A stretch of DNA of 64,000 nucleotides from Bradyrhizobium sp. CCGUVB1N3 (GTDB taxonomy: Bacteria; Pseudomonadota; Alphaproteobacteria; Rhizobiales; Xanthobacteraceae). The stretch is from positions 3,224,001 to 3,288,000 of the forward strand of contig NZ_JANADR010000001.1 in the NCBI RefSeq assembly GCF_024199925.1, written 5' to 3'. The number at the start of each line of letters is the position of its first letter. Positions within the stretch are counted from its first letter, which is position 1. Below the pieces are notes generated by a model, which searched no databases, was not told where the DNA came from, and saw only the letters and a program-made list of their open reading frames with translations. Made by a program: the position numbers and the translations under genes. Shown piece after piece: positions 45,158 through 55,096 of the stretch.

Positions 45158-45612
45158 GGCGGCACTTTCCGGATGGGATCGAACGATCACTACCCGGAAG
45201 AAGCGCCGGTGCATCGCGTCTCCGTCGATGGCTTCTGGATCGATCGCATGCCGGTAACCAACCGGCTGTTCAAAGCAATTCGTCAAGGCGACCGGCTACG
45301 TCACCACAGCGCAGACCGCGGCGGCCTCGACGGCGAGGAATTCGCCTGGGGCAATGCGCTCACGCCTGATGGCAAACACATGGCCCACCTGGCAGGGCAA
45401 TTTTCCAACCGAGAATCTCGACCAGGACAGCGAGCGCACTTCACCGGTTGACGGCCGTTCCCGCCCAACGGTTATGGCGTCTACGACATGATCGGCAATG
45501 TCTGGGATTGGTGGCCAACAAAGCACGAGGTCGATGCAATGTGTTGTGCTGAACGCGCAGCGATGCAACTGGCCGGGCCAGTTGTGACAGCGAGCAAAAC
45601 GCTTGTGGTGTA
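45158..45612 (+). pseudogene. Remnant of a formylglycine-generating-enzyme/SUMF1-family protein
   Basis: FRMGSNDHYPEEAPVHRVSVDGFWIDRMPVTN in one frame, then EFAWGNALTPDGKHMA and PNGYGVYDMIGNVWDWW in other frames, are the signature of the FGE-sulfatase domain. At least two frameshifts break it. A tail KHEVDAMCC is also family-like. Confidence 0.75.
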
Positions 45613-45909
45613 GTTCACACACCGCCTTGCGACGCCGTGCGATACTTCGATCAGATTGAACTAGCGGAACGATGGTGCTACCTTTCAGCTACGTCATTCC
45701 TCGTAGGTATGATGCTGCAGGGGCGATCACGCTTACGGACTGCCGCCCTGCCATTTGGAAATTGGAATACTTCAGCCATTAGTGCCCCGCCTCCGGACGC
45801 ATTTCAAAGTCGGCCGGGCGATGTCTCGTTGATGCATTACCCTCCTTTCTTCCCATTGACTCGGAGGCGGGCATTTTGCGTCTAGCGTACCAACAAATCG
45901 ATTTTCGAC

Positions 45910-46662
45910 ATGTTTATTCTGATAAGTCGAGCCGGTTGCGGCAGGGACAATCAGCGTCGTGCAGGGTGTAACTGCCGTCGCTTCATCGTTTCAATGGTGT
46001 ACTCGGCCTGCATCGTTCTTTTCGCACAAAGCGCGCAGGCTCAATGCGCAGCCCGCGATGTCTTGCAGAACCAGATGAAGTCCCACAAGGTACGTCCATC
46101 CGATGTGCCCCAACAGCTCATCAAGTCCGAGCGCGATGTCCCGACGTGGAAGACAATTAGGGCTGGTACCTTTGCCAATTCTATTGCGCTGCGTAACGCG
46201 CTGGATGCCATGGGGTGTGGTGTCGGTGGAGCGGCTGCCGAAATTCTCGCTCGACCGACCTTCACCGTCACTTCTAAGACAACCGAAGTGAAGCTTGTCG
46301 CTGTATCGGCGGCCGAGCTTGGGTTCAAGACGGATACCGTGACTTTGGCTGCTATTTACGCGCGCGCTAGGCAGCTCGGCTTTGAACTCGCTGGCGCGGA
46401 GGTCGGTCCGCAGTTGCGAATTCAATATCTTGACCAGCCTATTGGTGAATTTCTCATCATCGGAATGAAGCCAATCAAGACGTGGGGCGGCGAACCGACT
46501 ATTCTGAACGTCGCGAATGGCGGCGCTGGATTAATCCTGATCGGACAAGACGGAAGGGACGAAGCGGAAATTGCCGCGACCTCCCGTGTTCTCTTCGCGC
46601 GGTCCAACGAACCTGCACCCAGCAACGAACTTGCGAGGGCAGCCGCACTTCTGCCGCCCTGA
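45910..46662 (+). CDS. Exported protein of unknown function
   Basis: The protein has an N-terminal signal (FIVSMVYSACIVLFAQSAQA) and a mature domain of about 200 residues with KVRPSDVPQQLIKSERDVPT and GELLIGMKPI-like segments. ATG 45910 or 45994 could be the start. It resembles Bradyrhizobium exported hypothetical proteins. Intact over its length. Confidence 0.6.
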   Translation: MFILISRAGCGRDNQRRAGCNCRRFIVSMVYSACIVLFAQSAQAQCAARDVLQNQMKSHKVRPSDVPQQLIKSERDVPTWKTIRAGTFANSIALRNALDAMGCGVGGAAAEILARPTFTVTSKTTEVKLVAVSAAELGFKTDTVTLAAIYARARQLGFELAGAEVGPQLRIQYLDQPIGEFLIIGMKPIKTWGGEPTILNVANGGAGLILIGQDGRDEAEIAATSRVLFARSNEPAPSNELARAAALLPP

Positions 46663-46664
46663 GC

Positions 46665-47150
46665 GTGACCGTAGCGATTCTCTTCTTCTCGGTTAGCTCG
46701 GTAATGGCTCGCGAATACCGCTGTCGAAGCGTTGCATCTCCGATCTTCGGTTCTTTGGCCAACGTGTCGGCGTAGAACCGATTTCGCCACGCGTTCCGGT
46801 TGGAGGCCACAACGCCTTCAGGAAAGCCGGGCGAGCCCGCTGGCGGGCTTTCGCCGTCCTCTGCAAGAACGGCCAGCAACGAATCCAGCGCCTTTCCATC
46901 GGGATCGAGCGTTCGGTCAACGCGTGCAGAACGGCCGGCGATATTTTGACGTAGATATTCAACCAGAACCGAAACGTCGCGCTGCCGGGCCCGCCAGCAA
47001 ATCAGCGGGTTACCGCGTCTTCCTTTCCTCGTCGTTAGGTTCGCGGAACCGGAAGCTCCTAGCGGGAAGCGATTGCACTCCACCAGCGCTTCAATCTCGG
47101 CCTGCCATTCTGGCGCGGCAGCGTCGGGTCGTCGAATAGTCGTTACCAGC
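46665..47150 (-). pseudogene. C-terminal fragment of a mobile-element ATPase/replication-type protein
   Basis: Reverse-frame segments VSVLVEYLRQNIAGRSAR, NAWRNRFYADTLAKEP and TLRQRYSRAITELTEKKRI look like the C-terminal winged-helix part of plasmid or phage AAA ATPases. No start is available and the end reads into unrelated sequence. Assignment is tentative. Confidence 0.35.
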
Positions 47151-47153
47151 CCT

Positions 47154-47330
47154 TCAAGGCTCGTCGTTCTTGTTCGTCATCTCTCGCGCGGCCAGCTTCA
47201 GTTCTAATTCGCTGATTTGCTCTACCAGCCGCTCGACAATCTGTTCGTAGTCGGACGGCGCTAGCGAATTTACGCTGCGCGCCAATAGCTCGGCTTGTAG
47301 GACTTTCGCCATAACGGCTTTGACGCTCAT
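47154..47330 (-). CDS. Small helical protein (58 aa)
   Basis: GGGAG lies 6 nt before ATG 47330. The product (KAVMAKVLQAELLARSVN, EQIVERLVEQISELELKL) is a helical, probably coiled-coil protein. It precedes the replication-like fragment on the same strand. Confidence 0.5.
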   Translation of the reverse strand: MSVKAVMAKVLQAELLARSVNSLAPSDYEQIVERLVEQISELELKLAAREMTNKNDEP

Positions 47331-47493
47331 TTCGACTCCCTGCGCAAATTCGATCATGATGAAATAGCAAGGAAAGGTTACAACAACCTGCGCCCCGTAG
47401 AATTACGGCCTATGTCAGTGGCGCCAGCCCTTCTTATCGAATTGCGTTCTGAAGCCTTTTGGTGGTCGCGGCAGCTCTGTCTCATCGTTTGGA

Positions 47494-47807
47494 TTGCAGT
47501 CCACCAGCCGCTCACTGACCTGCGTGCCTGTGACCGACGATCGATACGGTCGCACGGCACCGACCTGCGCGGCGGACGGTGTCGATTTCGGCGAATGGCT
47601 GGTCCGCAATGGCTACGCGCTGGATTGGCTGCAATACTCCAAAGGCAAGTACGAAGCGGCACAACGTGGGACCGAGCGTGCCGTGCGCGGTATGTGGGAA
47701 GGCAGCTATGTCCGGCCTTGGCTGTATCGCGCCTGCATCCGATCGGCGGAACGCAGGGCGGCTGCTCGGATGACGCGAATACGCATCCCTAATGCGCGCG
47801 GCATTAG
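47494..47807 (+). pseudogene. Thermonuclease (SNase)-family fragment
   Basis: DRYGRTAPTCAADGVDFGEW, LVRNGYALDWLQYSKGKY and MWEGSYVRPWLYRACI are the C-terminal half of an exported SNase-like nuclease. The N-terminal half is frameshifted upstream (RQLCL) and the last residues are frameshifted too. Confidence 0.7.
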
Positions 47808-47945
47808 CCAACGGCGCAACTCGTAGCCGACCGCGCCGTAGACGGTGCACCTAGGGTCTGATCGACAATTCGATTTTGCTCGCGGATGTCAGCCGCGCTC
47901 CGCCATGATCCGAGCAGCCAATGCATTTTCGAGTTACGCCGGCTG

Positions 47946-48122
47946 TTAGACACCGGACCGCATCAAAAACGGATCCACGGACACAGCTAATCGGTCCGCA
48001 ACTTGCGTGACAGTCGGCGTGGACTGCTTTTCGAGCGGTAGCGAGCCGAGAGATTTCATGGCCAGCCCAGTACAAGCGGCAAGAACAGCTATCGCAATCG
48101 CAGCGAGATATTTGGTCCTCAT
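47946..48122 (-). CDS. Small exported lipoprotein-like protein (58 aa)
   Basis: GGGAGG lies 8 nt before ATG 48122. A signal with a lipobox-like VLAACTG is followed by a short tail (LPLEKQSTPTVTQVADRLAV). It may be the N-terminal remnant of a longer protein. Confidence 0.5.
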   Translation of the reverse strand: MRTKYLAAIAIAVLAACTGLAMKSLGSLPLEKQSTPTVTQVADRLAVSVDPFLMRSGV

Positions 48123-48516
48123 GGCGATGATCCCTCCCTTCATCACCCCATTAACTAAACCAGGCACCTTCAGAAATGGTTCCGAGTGCTGTTCGTCTGT
48201 CGATTGGGCCGGTTGCCTCAGTGTCGATGGCGCACCCCGAGTTCCTGGCCCGCATGGAACATCGCGCGTCGCGATCAGGTATCGGAACGAAAGCGTCTAA
48301 GAGGCTTTAGAAAAGCATGAGACCGCCGCTCGCCGGTACTAACACGGCGCATGTCGCGGGATAGCCAAAGGTCGCTGTGGCGATCCGCTGTTCTGAATAC
48401 AAGCGCTCGCGCAGATAGCCAAAAGCGGCGGTCTCCGGTTGCTTTGAAAAATGGCCAGCCTGCTCCGATCGGTTGCTGGGGAGCGCTGGTGGCGCTACCG
48501 AACCGAAGGCTCCGTG
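48123..48516. other. Intergenic, no gene supported
   Basis: This is 394 bp with overlapping open frames on both strands but no start signal or domain. Confidence 0.4.
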
Positions 48517-48714
48517 ATGCGCAACCACCTCGACATCGACTACGCACACAGCCGGGCCATCGTTCGAGAGATCGGCGAGAGACTACGCGCGACGCTGAAA
48601 CCAGAGCCGAAATTGCCAGCGCGCCTCAAAACGCAAATCGACCGACTCCGCGAACTGGAGCGTTCACCGTCAATCGTTCCCGGTGCGGAGCATTGGAAGA
48701 GATCTCGCCATTGA
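48517..48714 (+). CDS. Conserved Bradyrhizobium small protein (65 aa)
   Basis: MRNHLDIDYAHSRAIVREIG, RLRATLKPEP and QIDRLRELE match a frequent small helical protein of the genus. ATG 48517 has GAAGG upstream. Function unknown. Confidence 0.65.
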   Translation: MRNHLDIDYAHSRAIVREIGERLRATLKPEPKLPARLKTQIDRLRELERSPSIVPGAEHWKRSRH

Positions 48715-48747
48715 GCCGCGGATGGGTCGGCCGAAGATGGACGAGCA

Positions 48748-48957
48748 ATGCCATCGGTGAAACGCCATGAGTTAACAATCTTGAACGCGTACGGTGAGGC
48801 GCAATCTGAATTGATCGGCAAAGCCGTCGTCCTTACCGATGGAAAGGCAGGCACGGTGGAGAACGTTTGGCTGGATGAATTGCACGGGCTTCGGATTTCG
48901 ATCAAAGGCCATGACGGAAGGTAGCCGGTCTCAACCATCAAGCTTGTGGAGAGCTAG
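48748..48957 (+). pseudogene. PRC-barrel-like small protein cut by a nonsense codon
   Basis: ATG 48748 starts a frame LIGKAVVLTDGKAGTVENVW, LDELHGLRISIKGHDGR followed by TAG at 48922-48924. The same frame continues PVSTIKLVES to TAG at 48957, and the family has Trp where the first stop lies. A TGG to TAG change would explain it. The 58-residue truncated product might still be made. Confidence 0.6.
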
Positions 48958-49305
48958 ATCCTCGCCTCGGCCGCGGGCTGCCCAAAAGCCGCGTTTCCTT
49001 TCAGAACATTCAAATCAAGATGAAAAAGCCGGACCGGCGCTTATTACCAAAGGCGAACTTCCCGCGTTCACACATGCCGCCATGCAATTGGCCAGGTGAG
49101 AATGCACTTGGCCAGGGTTTTTTATTCTCGCCGCAAGGTGCTAATCTCGCTATTCCTTAGCGTGGTCCTTAGAAGAGGGATACGTGCGGCGGCGGGAGTT
49201 CATTAGGCTTGTAGTATCGAGTGCCGCCACATTGTCGCAGATGGATGCGCGGGCACAGCAGTCGCCCCCGGTTATCGGTATCTTAGGAAGCTCAACGGCT
49301 GGGGA
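48958..49305. other. Intergenic, nothing seen
   Basis: This is 348 bp with no supported gene and no strong hairpin on either strand. Confidence 0.4.
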
Positions 49306-49854
49306 CTATGGTCCGATGATAGTCGCCTTTTGAAAAGGGCTGAGCGAAACCGAGCAGCTTAGGTGTTCAACGACGACATGGCTGAACAGCATCGCCAGCG
49401 GCGGTCCCGAGATGGTGGTGACTGAATACAGGATGCCCAGTGCAGTCCCAAAGGGAAGACCGACCCACCATGTCTGCCGAATTGGTCTCCGCCAACCGGC
49501 TGCCTGAACGAGGATGAGCGGCAGAATGAGTGCGTAGGTCGCGAGTTTGATCCAGCCTGGCTGAACCGACGCGAGAACCAAGGCTCCGATTCCGATGCCG
49601 GGCAGGAGCCCGACGATGATTGGAAACACCCTCTTCCATACAGTTGCAACGCCGCTCAGATTGATAAAGAGAACGTAGAAGTTGGTGGCAACCTCGACCA
49701 GAACGACGGCGGGATTCAGGATGCGGTTTGCGTAGAAAACGAGAGCCACCGGCACGGTGAGCGAAGAAAACCCATAGCCGAGCGCGCCATTTACGAAGGC
49801 TCCAAGAAAAGCAATGCCGGCCAGAACGATCACCGCAGTATCAAGAGGAGGCAT
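49306..49854 (-). pseudogene. Truncated TauE/SafE-family membrane exporter
   Basis: From ATG 49854 the frame has five membrane segments, FVNGALGYGFSSLTVPVAL and FGTALGILYSVTTISGPPLAM, then leaves the family near 49385 and ends after about 25 unrelated residues. Family members have about 250 residues. The C-terminal half is lost. Confidence 0.75.
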
Positions 49855-50025
49855 CGTTGGCTTCTCCAATACCGGCAATGGTCTTTATGGTACCACTCCT
49901 AACCTTCTGTGTGCAGTTGGAATCCGGCCGGGTGCGCGCCTCCGGTGTCAGCTTTCAGTGCCGAACCAATGCCATGCCCTGACGGTTATAGAGCGGCGCA
50001 CGTCCATACACCGGTCCCATTAACG

Positions 50026-50228
50026 TCACTTACTCCTCCGAGTTGTTCTCCTCGGAGTTGTCGCGGGCGTTTTGGTCTCGCCGATGGTGCCGCAGCGGGG
50101 CAGGTGAATACATGGGCGACGACTTGTTCTGCGGCGATGAGAGCCGACCGCGACCAACTCATCTCGGTCTCACAGACTTCGCAAATTGATGCAACCAACT
50201 GCTCTAGTGATCGTCTCAGTACATCCAT
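50026..50228 (-). pseudogene. Small zinc-ribbon-like protein with a C-terminal frameshift
   Basis: MDVLRRSLEQLVASICEVCE, MSWSRSALIAAEQVVAHVF, TCP is the conserved part; the next frame supplies RCGTIGETKT that completes the second Cys pair in relatives. A single-base change near 50105 therefore breaks the ribbon. The unshifted frame runs to 49986. Confidence 0.6.
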
Positions 50229-50253
50229 GCGCAGCAGTCCTCCGTGAGGCGCG

Positions 50254-50496
50254 TTAGTTCTTTCTGTTGATTTCGACTTCGATTGTGAACCGAATTTGCA
50301 TCACTGGACCGCTGTCGTCGCGAGCCTCTACCGCGATCCGAGTTGGATTGATTGGCCTAAGGAGCGCGTCTCGGGCTGCGTCTGTCAGTGCCTTCGCGGC
50401 CTCTTCCTGCACGGCTTGGATATTCGGCAGCTCTAGCCCCTCGTCATCGGGGGCGAAGTCATCATCATCTCGCAAATCAAAATAGTAACATGACAC
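50254..50496 (-). CDS. DUF6894-type small protein (80 aa)
   Basis: MSCYYFDLRDDDDFAPDDEG, LPNIQAVQEEAAKALTDAAR is the signature of a small protein that is abundant in Bradyrhizobium and other Rhizobiales. Function unknown; the frame is intact. Confidence 0.75.
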   Translation of the reverse strand: MSCYYFDLRDDDDFAPDDEGLELPNIQAVQEEAAKALTDAARDALLRPINPTRIAVEARDDSGPVMQIRFTIEVEINRKN

Positions 50497-50553
50497 TGGG
50501 CATTCCCGCGTTCTATGGAAAAGGCGGGCGAATTCATTCCTAGGCGTGTGCTC

Positions 50554-50754
50554 TCACTTGAGAGGCTGTGGTACCGGAGAGCGCAACCACTCGCTGATGT
50601 GCGAGCCAGTTTCGGCCTGCCGAACTTTCCGCAACAGCGCCTCTCTGCGAAGGCCGGGCGGGAGCGATTTGGCTTCCTTGCGAAGTCGCTCCGCTTCGTC
50701 AGCAAGGCGCACTTCGAGGGATTGTGCTTGTTTGATACGGCGTCGCTTTTGCAC
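50554..50754 (-). CDS. Conserved Bradyrhizobium small basic protein (66 aa)
   Basis: KRRRIKQAQSLEVRLADEA, RLRKEAKSLPPGLRREALL and RQAETGSHISEWL match a highly recurrent helical protein of the genus. Function unknown. Confidence 0.7.
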   Translation of the reverse strand: MQKRRRIKQAQSLEVRLADEAERLRKEAKSLPPGLRREALLRKVRQAETGSHISEWLRSPVPQPLK

Positions 50755-51198
50755 GGCGCTGCTCCTTCATGAGAGGAAGGCGGGAGCGCAACCGGCGTTC
50801 TCATCACAGATAAAAGCCAAGGTCCGTGCTGTGATGCGACCAAGCCTACGCCTGATAAATTCTGAGCCTGATGTCATATGTTAGGAGATGTGGCGGAATA
50901 AATAACGCTCCTCCACTGTAAGTAGGAACATTCCGGGTCTGAGCCGACGGAGAATGTGGTCGAAAACGGCGTAGAGTTAAGCGAGGGCTGATCCCCGGTC
51001 TGCTGCGGACACTCGACATGACGACGGCTTTTAAGTGCAGTTCATATGCCCCGTACCGGGAATAGGAACTCACTCTTCAATGCCGTACAGTGTTACCCAT
51101 ACGCATTTTGCAATTGCTTCTCCTAATGGTGCTGCGAGAAGGACAAAATCTGCCTCACGAGAGACTTGGACTATGGCCGCGCGTTGGTTTAAGTCGAA
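50755..51198. other. Intergenic region upstream of Crp/Fnr gene
   Basis: This is 444 bp holding the promoter region of the Crp/Fnr gene. No gene is supported on either strand. Confidence 0.4.
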
Positions 51199-52005
51199 AT
51201 GAGATTCATGGAAAAGATCTCGACCAGCTCTGGGAATCGACTTCTGGCGGCGTTGCCGCCGGCGGATTTGGGCTTGCTCGCGCCTCACTTCCAAACAGTC
51301 TCGTTCCAATCCGACGCCGTCTTGGTGCGGTCGGGCGATCAACTCGACCAGGTTTATTTTCCCCACAGCGGCGCGATCGCCTTCATGCTCGATATGCCCG
51401 ACGGGCAAACCGTCGCAACCACGTTGATGGGACGGGAAGGCGCTTTGGCTTCGCTCTCCGTGCTCGGCCCATCGCTTTCCTCCGTGACTGCGATTGCTCG
51501 CGTGGCCGGCACGGCATCACTGATTTCCGTCGCGAAATTCCGGGCTGCCTATGCGCAAAGCGAAGCCATCAGGAATGTCGTGCAGGTGCACGCCCGCGCG
51601 CTGTTGTTACAGCTCCAGCACGTGGCCGCCTGCAATGCGCTGCATCGGGTGGATCGCCGCATGGCGCGGTGGCTCCTACAGCTCCACGACCGCGTTCCCG
51701 ACGACGTGCTTCCGCTGACGCAGGAGGCGCTTGCCCAATTGCTCGGGGTGCGGCGAACGACGGTGACGCTGACGATGAGCAAGCTTCGCGCGGCGGGCGC
51801 CATTCCGTCCGACCGGCGCGGCTTTGTAGAGATCGACCGGGCGCGGCTCGAGCGCGTCGCATGCGCCTGTTATGCGCCGATGCAGCGCAAGATCGATCGG
51901 ATGTATTGCCAGGAATTGTCGGCGCCGCAACCTGCCCTTGCGCCGTTCCGCGCAAGCTCCATTGTCGCCTTCGACGCCCCGCGCGCTAGACCCCCTCAAG
52001 CGTGA
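51199..52005 (+). CDS. Crp/Fnr-family transcriptional regulator
   Basis: The 268-residue protein has a cyclic-nucleotide-like sensor domain (about 15-140, LLAPHFQTVSFQSDAVLVRS) and a Crp-type HTH (LTQEALAQLLGVRRTTVTL). It lacks the Cys cluster of Fnr near the N-terminus. It belongs to a group common in Bradyrhizobium. The C-terminal 40 residues extend beyond the HTH. Starts at 51199 or 51208 are possible. Confidence 0.9.
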   Translation: MRFMEKISTSSGNRLLAALPPADLGLLAPHFQTVSFQSDAVLVRSGDQLDQVYFPHSGAIAFMLDMPDGQTVATTLMGREGALASLSVLGPSLSSVTAIARVAGTASLISVAKFRAAYAQSEAIRNVVQVHARALLLQLQHVAACNALHRVDRRMARWLLQLHDRVPDDVLPLTQEALAQLLGVRRTTVTLTMSKLRAAGAIPSDRRGFVEIDRARLERVACACYAPMQRKIDRMYCQELSAPQPALAPFRASSIVAFDAPRARPPQA

Positions 52006-52285
52006 TCAACATATCCAGATCGCTGGTGCTTTCTTTCCGCAACTTAATGAGCGGCTGATACTCAGGTGAGTTGTACCAATCGTAGAGTGATTGCCGATCA
52101 GGAAATTCAATGATCACGACGCGCTCGGGCTCCCAATGACCACCTTCGGGAAATCGATGCTCATCGCCCTTGGTCAGATACCGCCCGCCATATTTTCCGA
52201 TCATCGGTCCAACCTTGACCCGGTACTCCTCAAACACAGCGGGCTCGGTGACGATGTGCTCAGCGATTAGGTAAGCCTTTGGCAT
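51986..52285 (-). CDS. DUF1330 protein
   Basis: ATG 52285 follows GGGAG and gives 99 residues: PKAYLIAEHIVTEP, YGGRYLTKGDEHRFPEG, RVVIIEFPDRQSLYDWYNSP. This is the DUF1330 dimeric alpha/beta barrel fold. It overlaps the convergent Crp/Fnr gene by 20 bp. Confidence 0.9.
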   Translation of the reverse strand: MPKAYLIAEHIVTEPAVFEEYRVKVGPMIGKYGGRYLTKGDEHRFPEGGHWEPERVVIIEFPDRQSLYDWYNSPEYQPLIKLRKESTSDLDMLITLEGV

Positions 52286-53159
52286 GGCCGTTCTCCCGCT
52301 TGATCTCCCGGCCTGAAGCCTATCACGATCGGCCGATCGGCGCTGCGAAGTGGCGCGGGGCTTTCTAAAGGTAATTTTGGGGCAGCCGATGCGGCGCGGG
52401 TACGCGGGACCGCGATCTCTTCGCATATCTCGCGATTTCCGTTTCCGGCTTTGCTTGACCGCCGGAAACCCCAACAACGGCGAATCTTCAGCGGCGGTAC
52501 TCGTAGTTCGTTCAGCGAGACCTCTCGCGTTTGGGATTTCAACAGACAGGCAGCTTCCAACGCAAAGAAAGGCGAGCGAGAGATTCGCGATAGAAGCGAA
52601 CGCAGCGAACTATCACGCACGATCGACGTACCCCGAATTGACCGATTCAGCGCGAAAAATCGGGAGATCTCCGACAGACGACGCCGCCTTCCTAAAGAGC
52701 CCGGATGCGAATGGTTCCGAAGATATGGTGCTCGCGCGTCGTTTGTTTTTCTCTCGACGGGCGCCCCTACGACATCAGGAGACGAAAATACGAGTAGGCG
52801 TAATCGCTCGGTATATTACAAAGGAGGTAGACAAACTCCGCTAAGCCGCCACTTGCCGCGGTACTCCGGGTTCTCCCGGCGTCTTTCCGGCATTCAACAT
52901 CTAATCCCGACCAAAACAGATGCAGCAGCTTGAGCTGCTGAGAAGTCCCTTTCGGGCGTAAACTATCTCAACGTGAACAATCGGGCGAACAACGGACTAT
53001 TAAGCAACCATTTTTTAGCTGAACCGAACGCCACCGCGTGCCGGTACAGCGCCCTGGTGCGATATCAGCGCACATCTTCCGACATCTTTTTCACTCATTC
53101 GGCGAAACCCTTCGAGTTCGCAGGACAAGATTTACAATCTAAGATGACCTCCTCAACAG
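52286..53159. other. Long non-coding stretch
   Basis: In 874 bp there are only overlapping open frames without start signals, domains or likely codon use. It probably is decayed DNA next to an IS remnant. Confidence 0.4.
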
Positions 53160-53420
53160 TACACATGTAGAGGCTCGTCAGGCCCCCTCGCGAGCGGCCC
53201 ATATCTTGGTGATCGTTGTCCGCGATGCAGGCTCCCGGCTGGTGCACGCGCACGACGGAGGTATCGATCATCCGTACCGCCGCGTCATGACCGGCGGTCA
53301 GCATCCATGATCCGATCCCATACGCCAGCCTGCCGCCAACGAACGAAGCGATTATAGCAAGTAGTGCGGGGACCATAGGTTTCCGGTAGATCGCGCCAGG
53401 GAGCACTTGCCAGATGGCGT
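53160..53420 (-). pseudogene. IS5-family transposase remnant
   Basis: Reverse-strand frame MIDTSVVRVHQPGACIADND, HQDMGRSRGGLTS is the DDE core of IS5-type transposases of rhizobia; the flanks on each side do not continue it. Ends and inverted repeats are not visible. Confidence 0.7.
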
Positions 53421-53443
53421 GCTCTGCACCACCACCTTACCCT

Positions 53444-54316
53444 TTAGCAGCCTCGACAGATCGTGAGATTGGGCTTCAGTTTCTCAATTTCTGCTTGATC
53501 GCCCAGCCACTGTATCGCCGATGGTCCCTCGGCAATATCCGGCTTTTGCCTGACCTTGGACTGTTTTGGGCGAGGCCTAATGGGCAGCGGCCGGCCTGTC
53601 TCCTCGCCGTCGTCGATACCTACGGTAAAGCCATCGGGACCGGGCTCCTGTGACGGAGACAGCTTGCCAATGCGCGGCGTGGGCAAAATGTTGTCGACGG
53701 CTGGTGCCGGCGCGTCTTTGTCATTGGCAGGCCGTGCCGAGTACTTGGCGGCTGCCGATGATCGCGCCGAACGTTTGGCGGTCGCTGTTGGCGCTGGAAC
53801 ATCGTCAGTCACCATTGGCGGAGAAACGTTTTTGATGGCCGGTGGCGGCGAACCCTTAGCGGTCGCTGTTCGCGCTGGAACGTCGTCTGTCACCGTCGGC
53901 GCCAAAACGTTATTGATGGCCGGTGGTGGCGAACCCTTGGCGGTCACTGTTCGCGCTGGAACGCCGTCCGTCGCCACAGGCGGAGAAACGTGTTTGGTCG
54001 TCGGTGGCGGCGAACCTTTGGCGGTCACCGATGGCGGCGAGGCAAGGATGACGGGCGGCGGATACATCGGGACTTCTGGCGCCATTGGCGGCGGAGGCGG
54101 CGAACCTCTGGCTGTCGGCCCCGAGTTGCTGCACGACAGATTGAGACCGCCCCAGTGACACGTAGCCGCTGGTGGCGAACCTTGGTCGGTCACCGATGAC
54201 GGCGGGGTAAGTGAAAGCGGCCAGGCAACCGAGCTTTGACATCGAGCGGAGCCATGCAGCCAAAAACTGACAAACAAGAAACCAACGGCAAATAATGCAG
54301 CGCTTTTCAATCGCAT
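53444..54316 (-). CDS. Exported Pro/Thr/Ala-rich repeat protein
   Basis: The 290-residue protein has a signal peptide (SAALFAVGFLFVSFWLHGSA). It then has about three to four imperfect copies of a 27-residue unit built around TVTAKGSPPPAI and VTDDVPART (81 bp in DNA, about 53770-54060). It ends in a basic tail. Such low-complexity exported proteins are common in Bradyrhizobium. Surface or wall association is possible. Confidence 0.6.
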   Translation of the reverse strand: MRLKSAALFAVGFLFVSFWLHGSARCQSSVAWPLSLTPPSSVTDQGSPPAATCHWGGLNLSCSNSGPTARGSPPPPPMAPEVPMYPPPVILASPPSVTAKGSPPPTTKHVSPPVATDGVPARTVTAKGSPPPAINNVLAPTVTDDVPARTATAKGSPPPAIKNVSPPMVTDDVPAPTATAKRSARSSAAAKYSARPANDKDAPAPAVDNILPTPRIGKLSPSQEPGPDGFTVGIDDGEETGRPLPIRPRPKQSKVRQKPDIAEGPSAIQWLGDQAEIEKLKPNLTICRGC

Positions 54317-54515
54317 TCTGCAATCCGCTTCGCTGTTGAAATCACTGACCCCTTAGCTGCGCGCAATCCACTATTCACCTCGCGATCAAAAGGCGACCAA
54401 AATAGGGAGGATGCGCCGGAGAAGATGCGGGTTCCTGGCATCTTGAAGTACCCCTGCTAGTACCAGCCAACAGGAGGACGCAATCCAGTGGGCCTCTCCA
54501 CCGCGCTATAGCGCG

Positions 54516-55082
54516 ATGGCTTGCGCTTGCGCTCGCCAACCGGTTGCGCTCAGATACTTCTGGTCTCGGGAGATCAGCCAATCCGAGTTTACGCACGGGG
54601 TGCTGCACTATTACTTCAGCGACAAGGTCGACCTGATCTGCTGTTGTGTTCGTCACTACAAGTCGAAGTGCGTCACGCGGTACGACCAGATCACGTCAGC
54701 GGCGCAAAGCCGCGACGAACTGATGAAGGGCTTTCTGGAGAAGTTCGGCGGGACGGTTCGCGACGATGCGACGATGCATCGCCTCTGGTACGATCTTCGC
54801 TCACAGTCTCTGTTTGAAGAGGCCTTTCGCGACGACGTCGCCGAGATCGACAAGAGCCTGGAGGTTATAGTGTGGCGGGTCGCGTCCCGCTTTGCCTCAC
54901 TTGGTGGCCGACAGCCTCTCGTCTCCCGGGGCGCGCTCTATGCGTTGTTTGATAGACTCTTCCAGCGATGCCGGCTGCGGCATCTATCGGGTGAACATGC
55001 TCTATGCAGCGATGCTCGCGGGCGCTGGTATCGGCCGCACCGACTTTTCTCGTGCGCAGAGACCTGGCGGAAGGTCGCCTGA
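54516..55082 (+). pseudogene. TetR/BetI-like regulator remnant
   Basis: GVLHYYFSDKVDLICCCVRH, RDELMKGFLEKFGGTVRDD and FEEAFRDDVAEIDKSLEV match the end of the HTH and the ligand domain of a TetR regulator. The N-terminal HTH part reads out of frame, and the last 40 residues are unrelated. This is the second TetR remnant in the region. Confidence 0.65.
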
Positions 55083-55096
55083 TCGCGCCGCGGCCG

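Noticed and set aside
52350..52933. Two overlapping forward frames of about 160 residues
   Set aside because: Neither has a ribosome site or recognisable segments; composition is Arg/Ser-rich as in shadow frames.
53770..54060. CRISPR-like array
   Set aside because: The repeats are coding units of 81 bp without spacers of constant size or dyad symmetry, and no cas genes are present.
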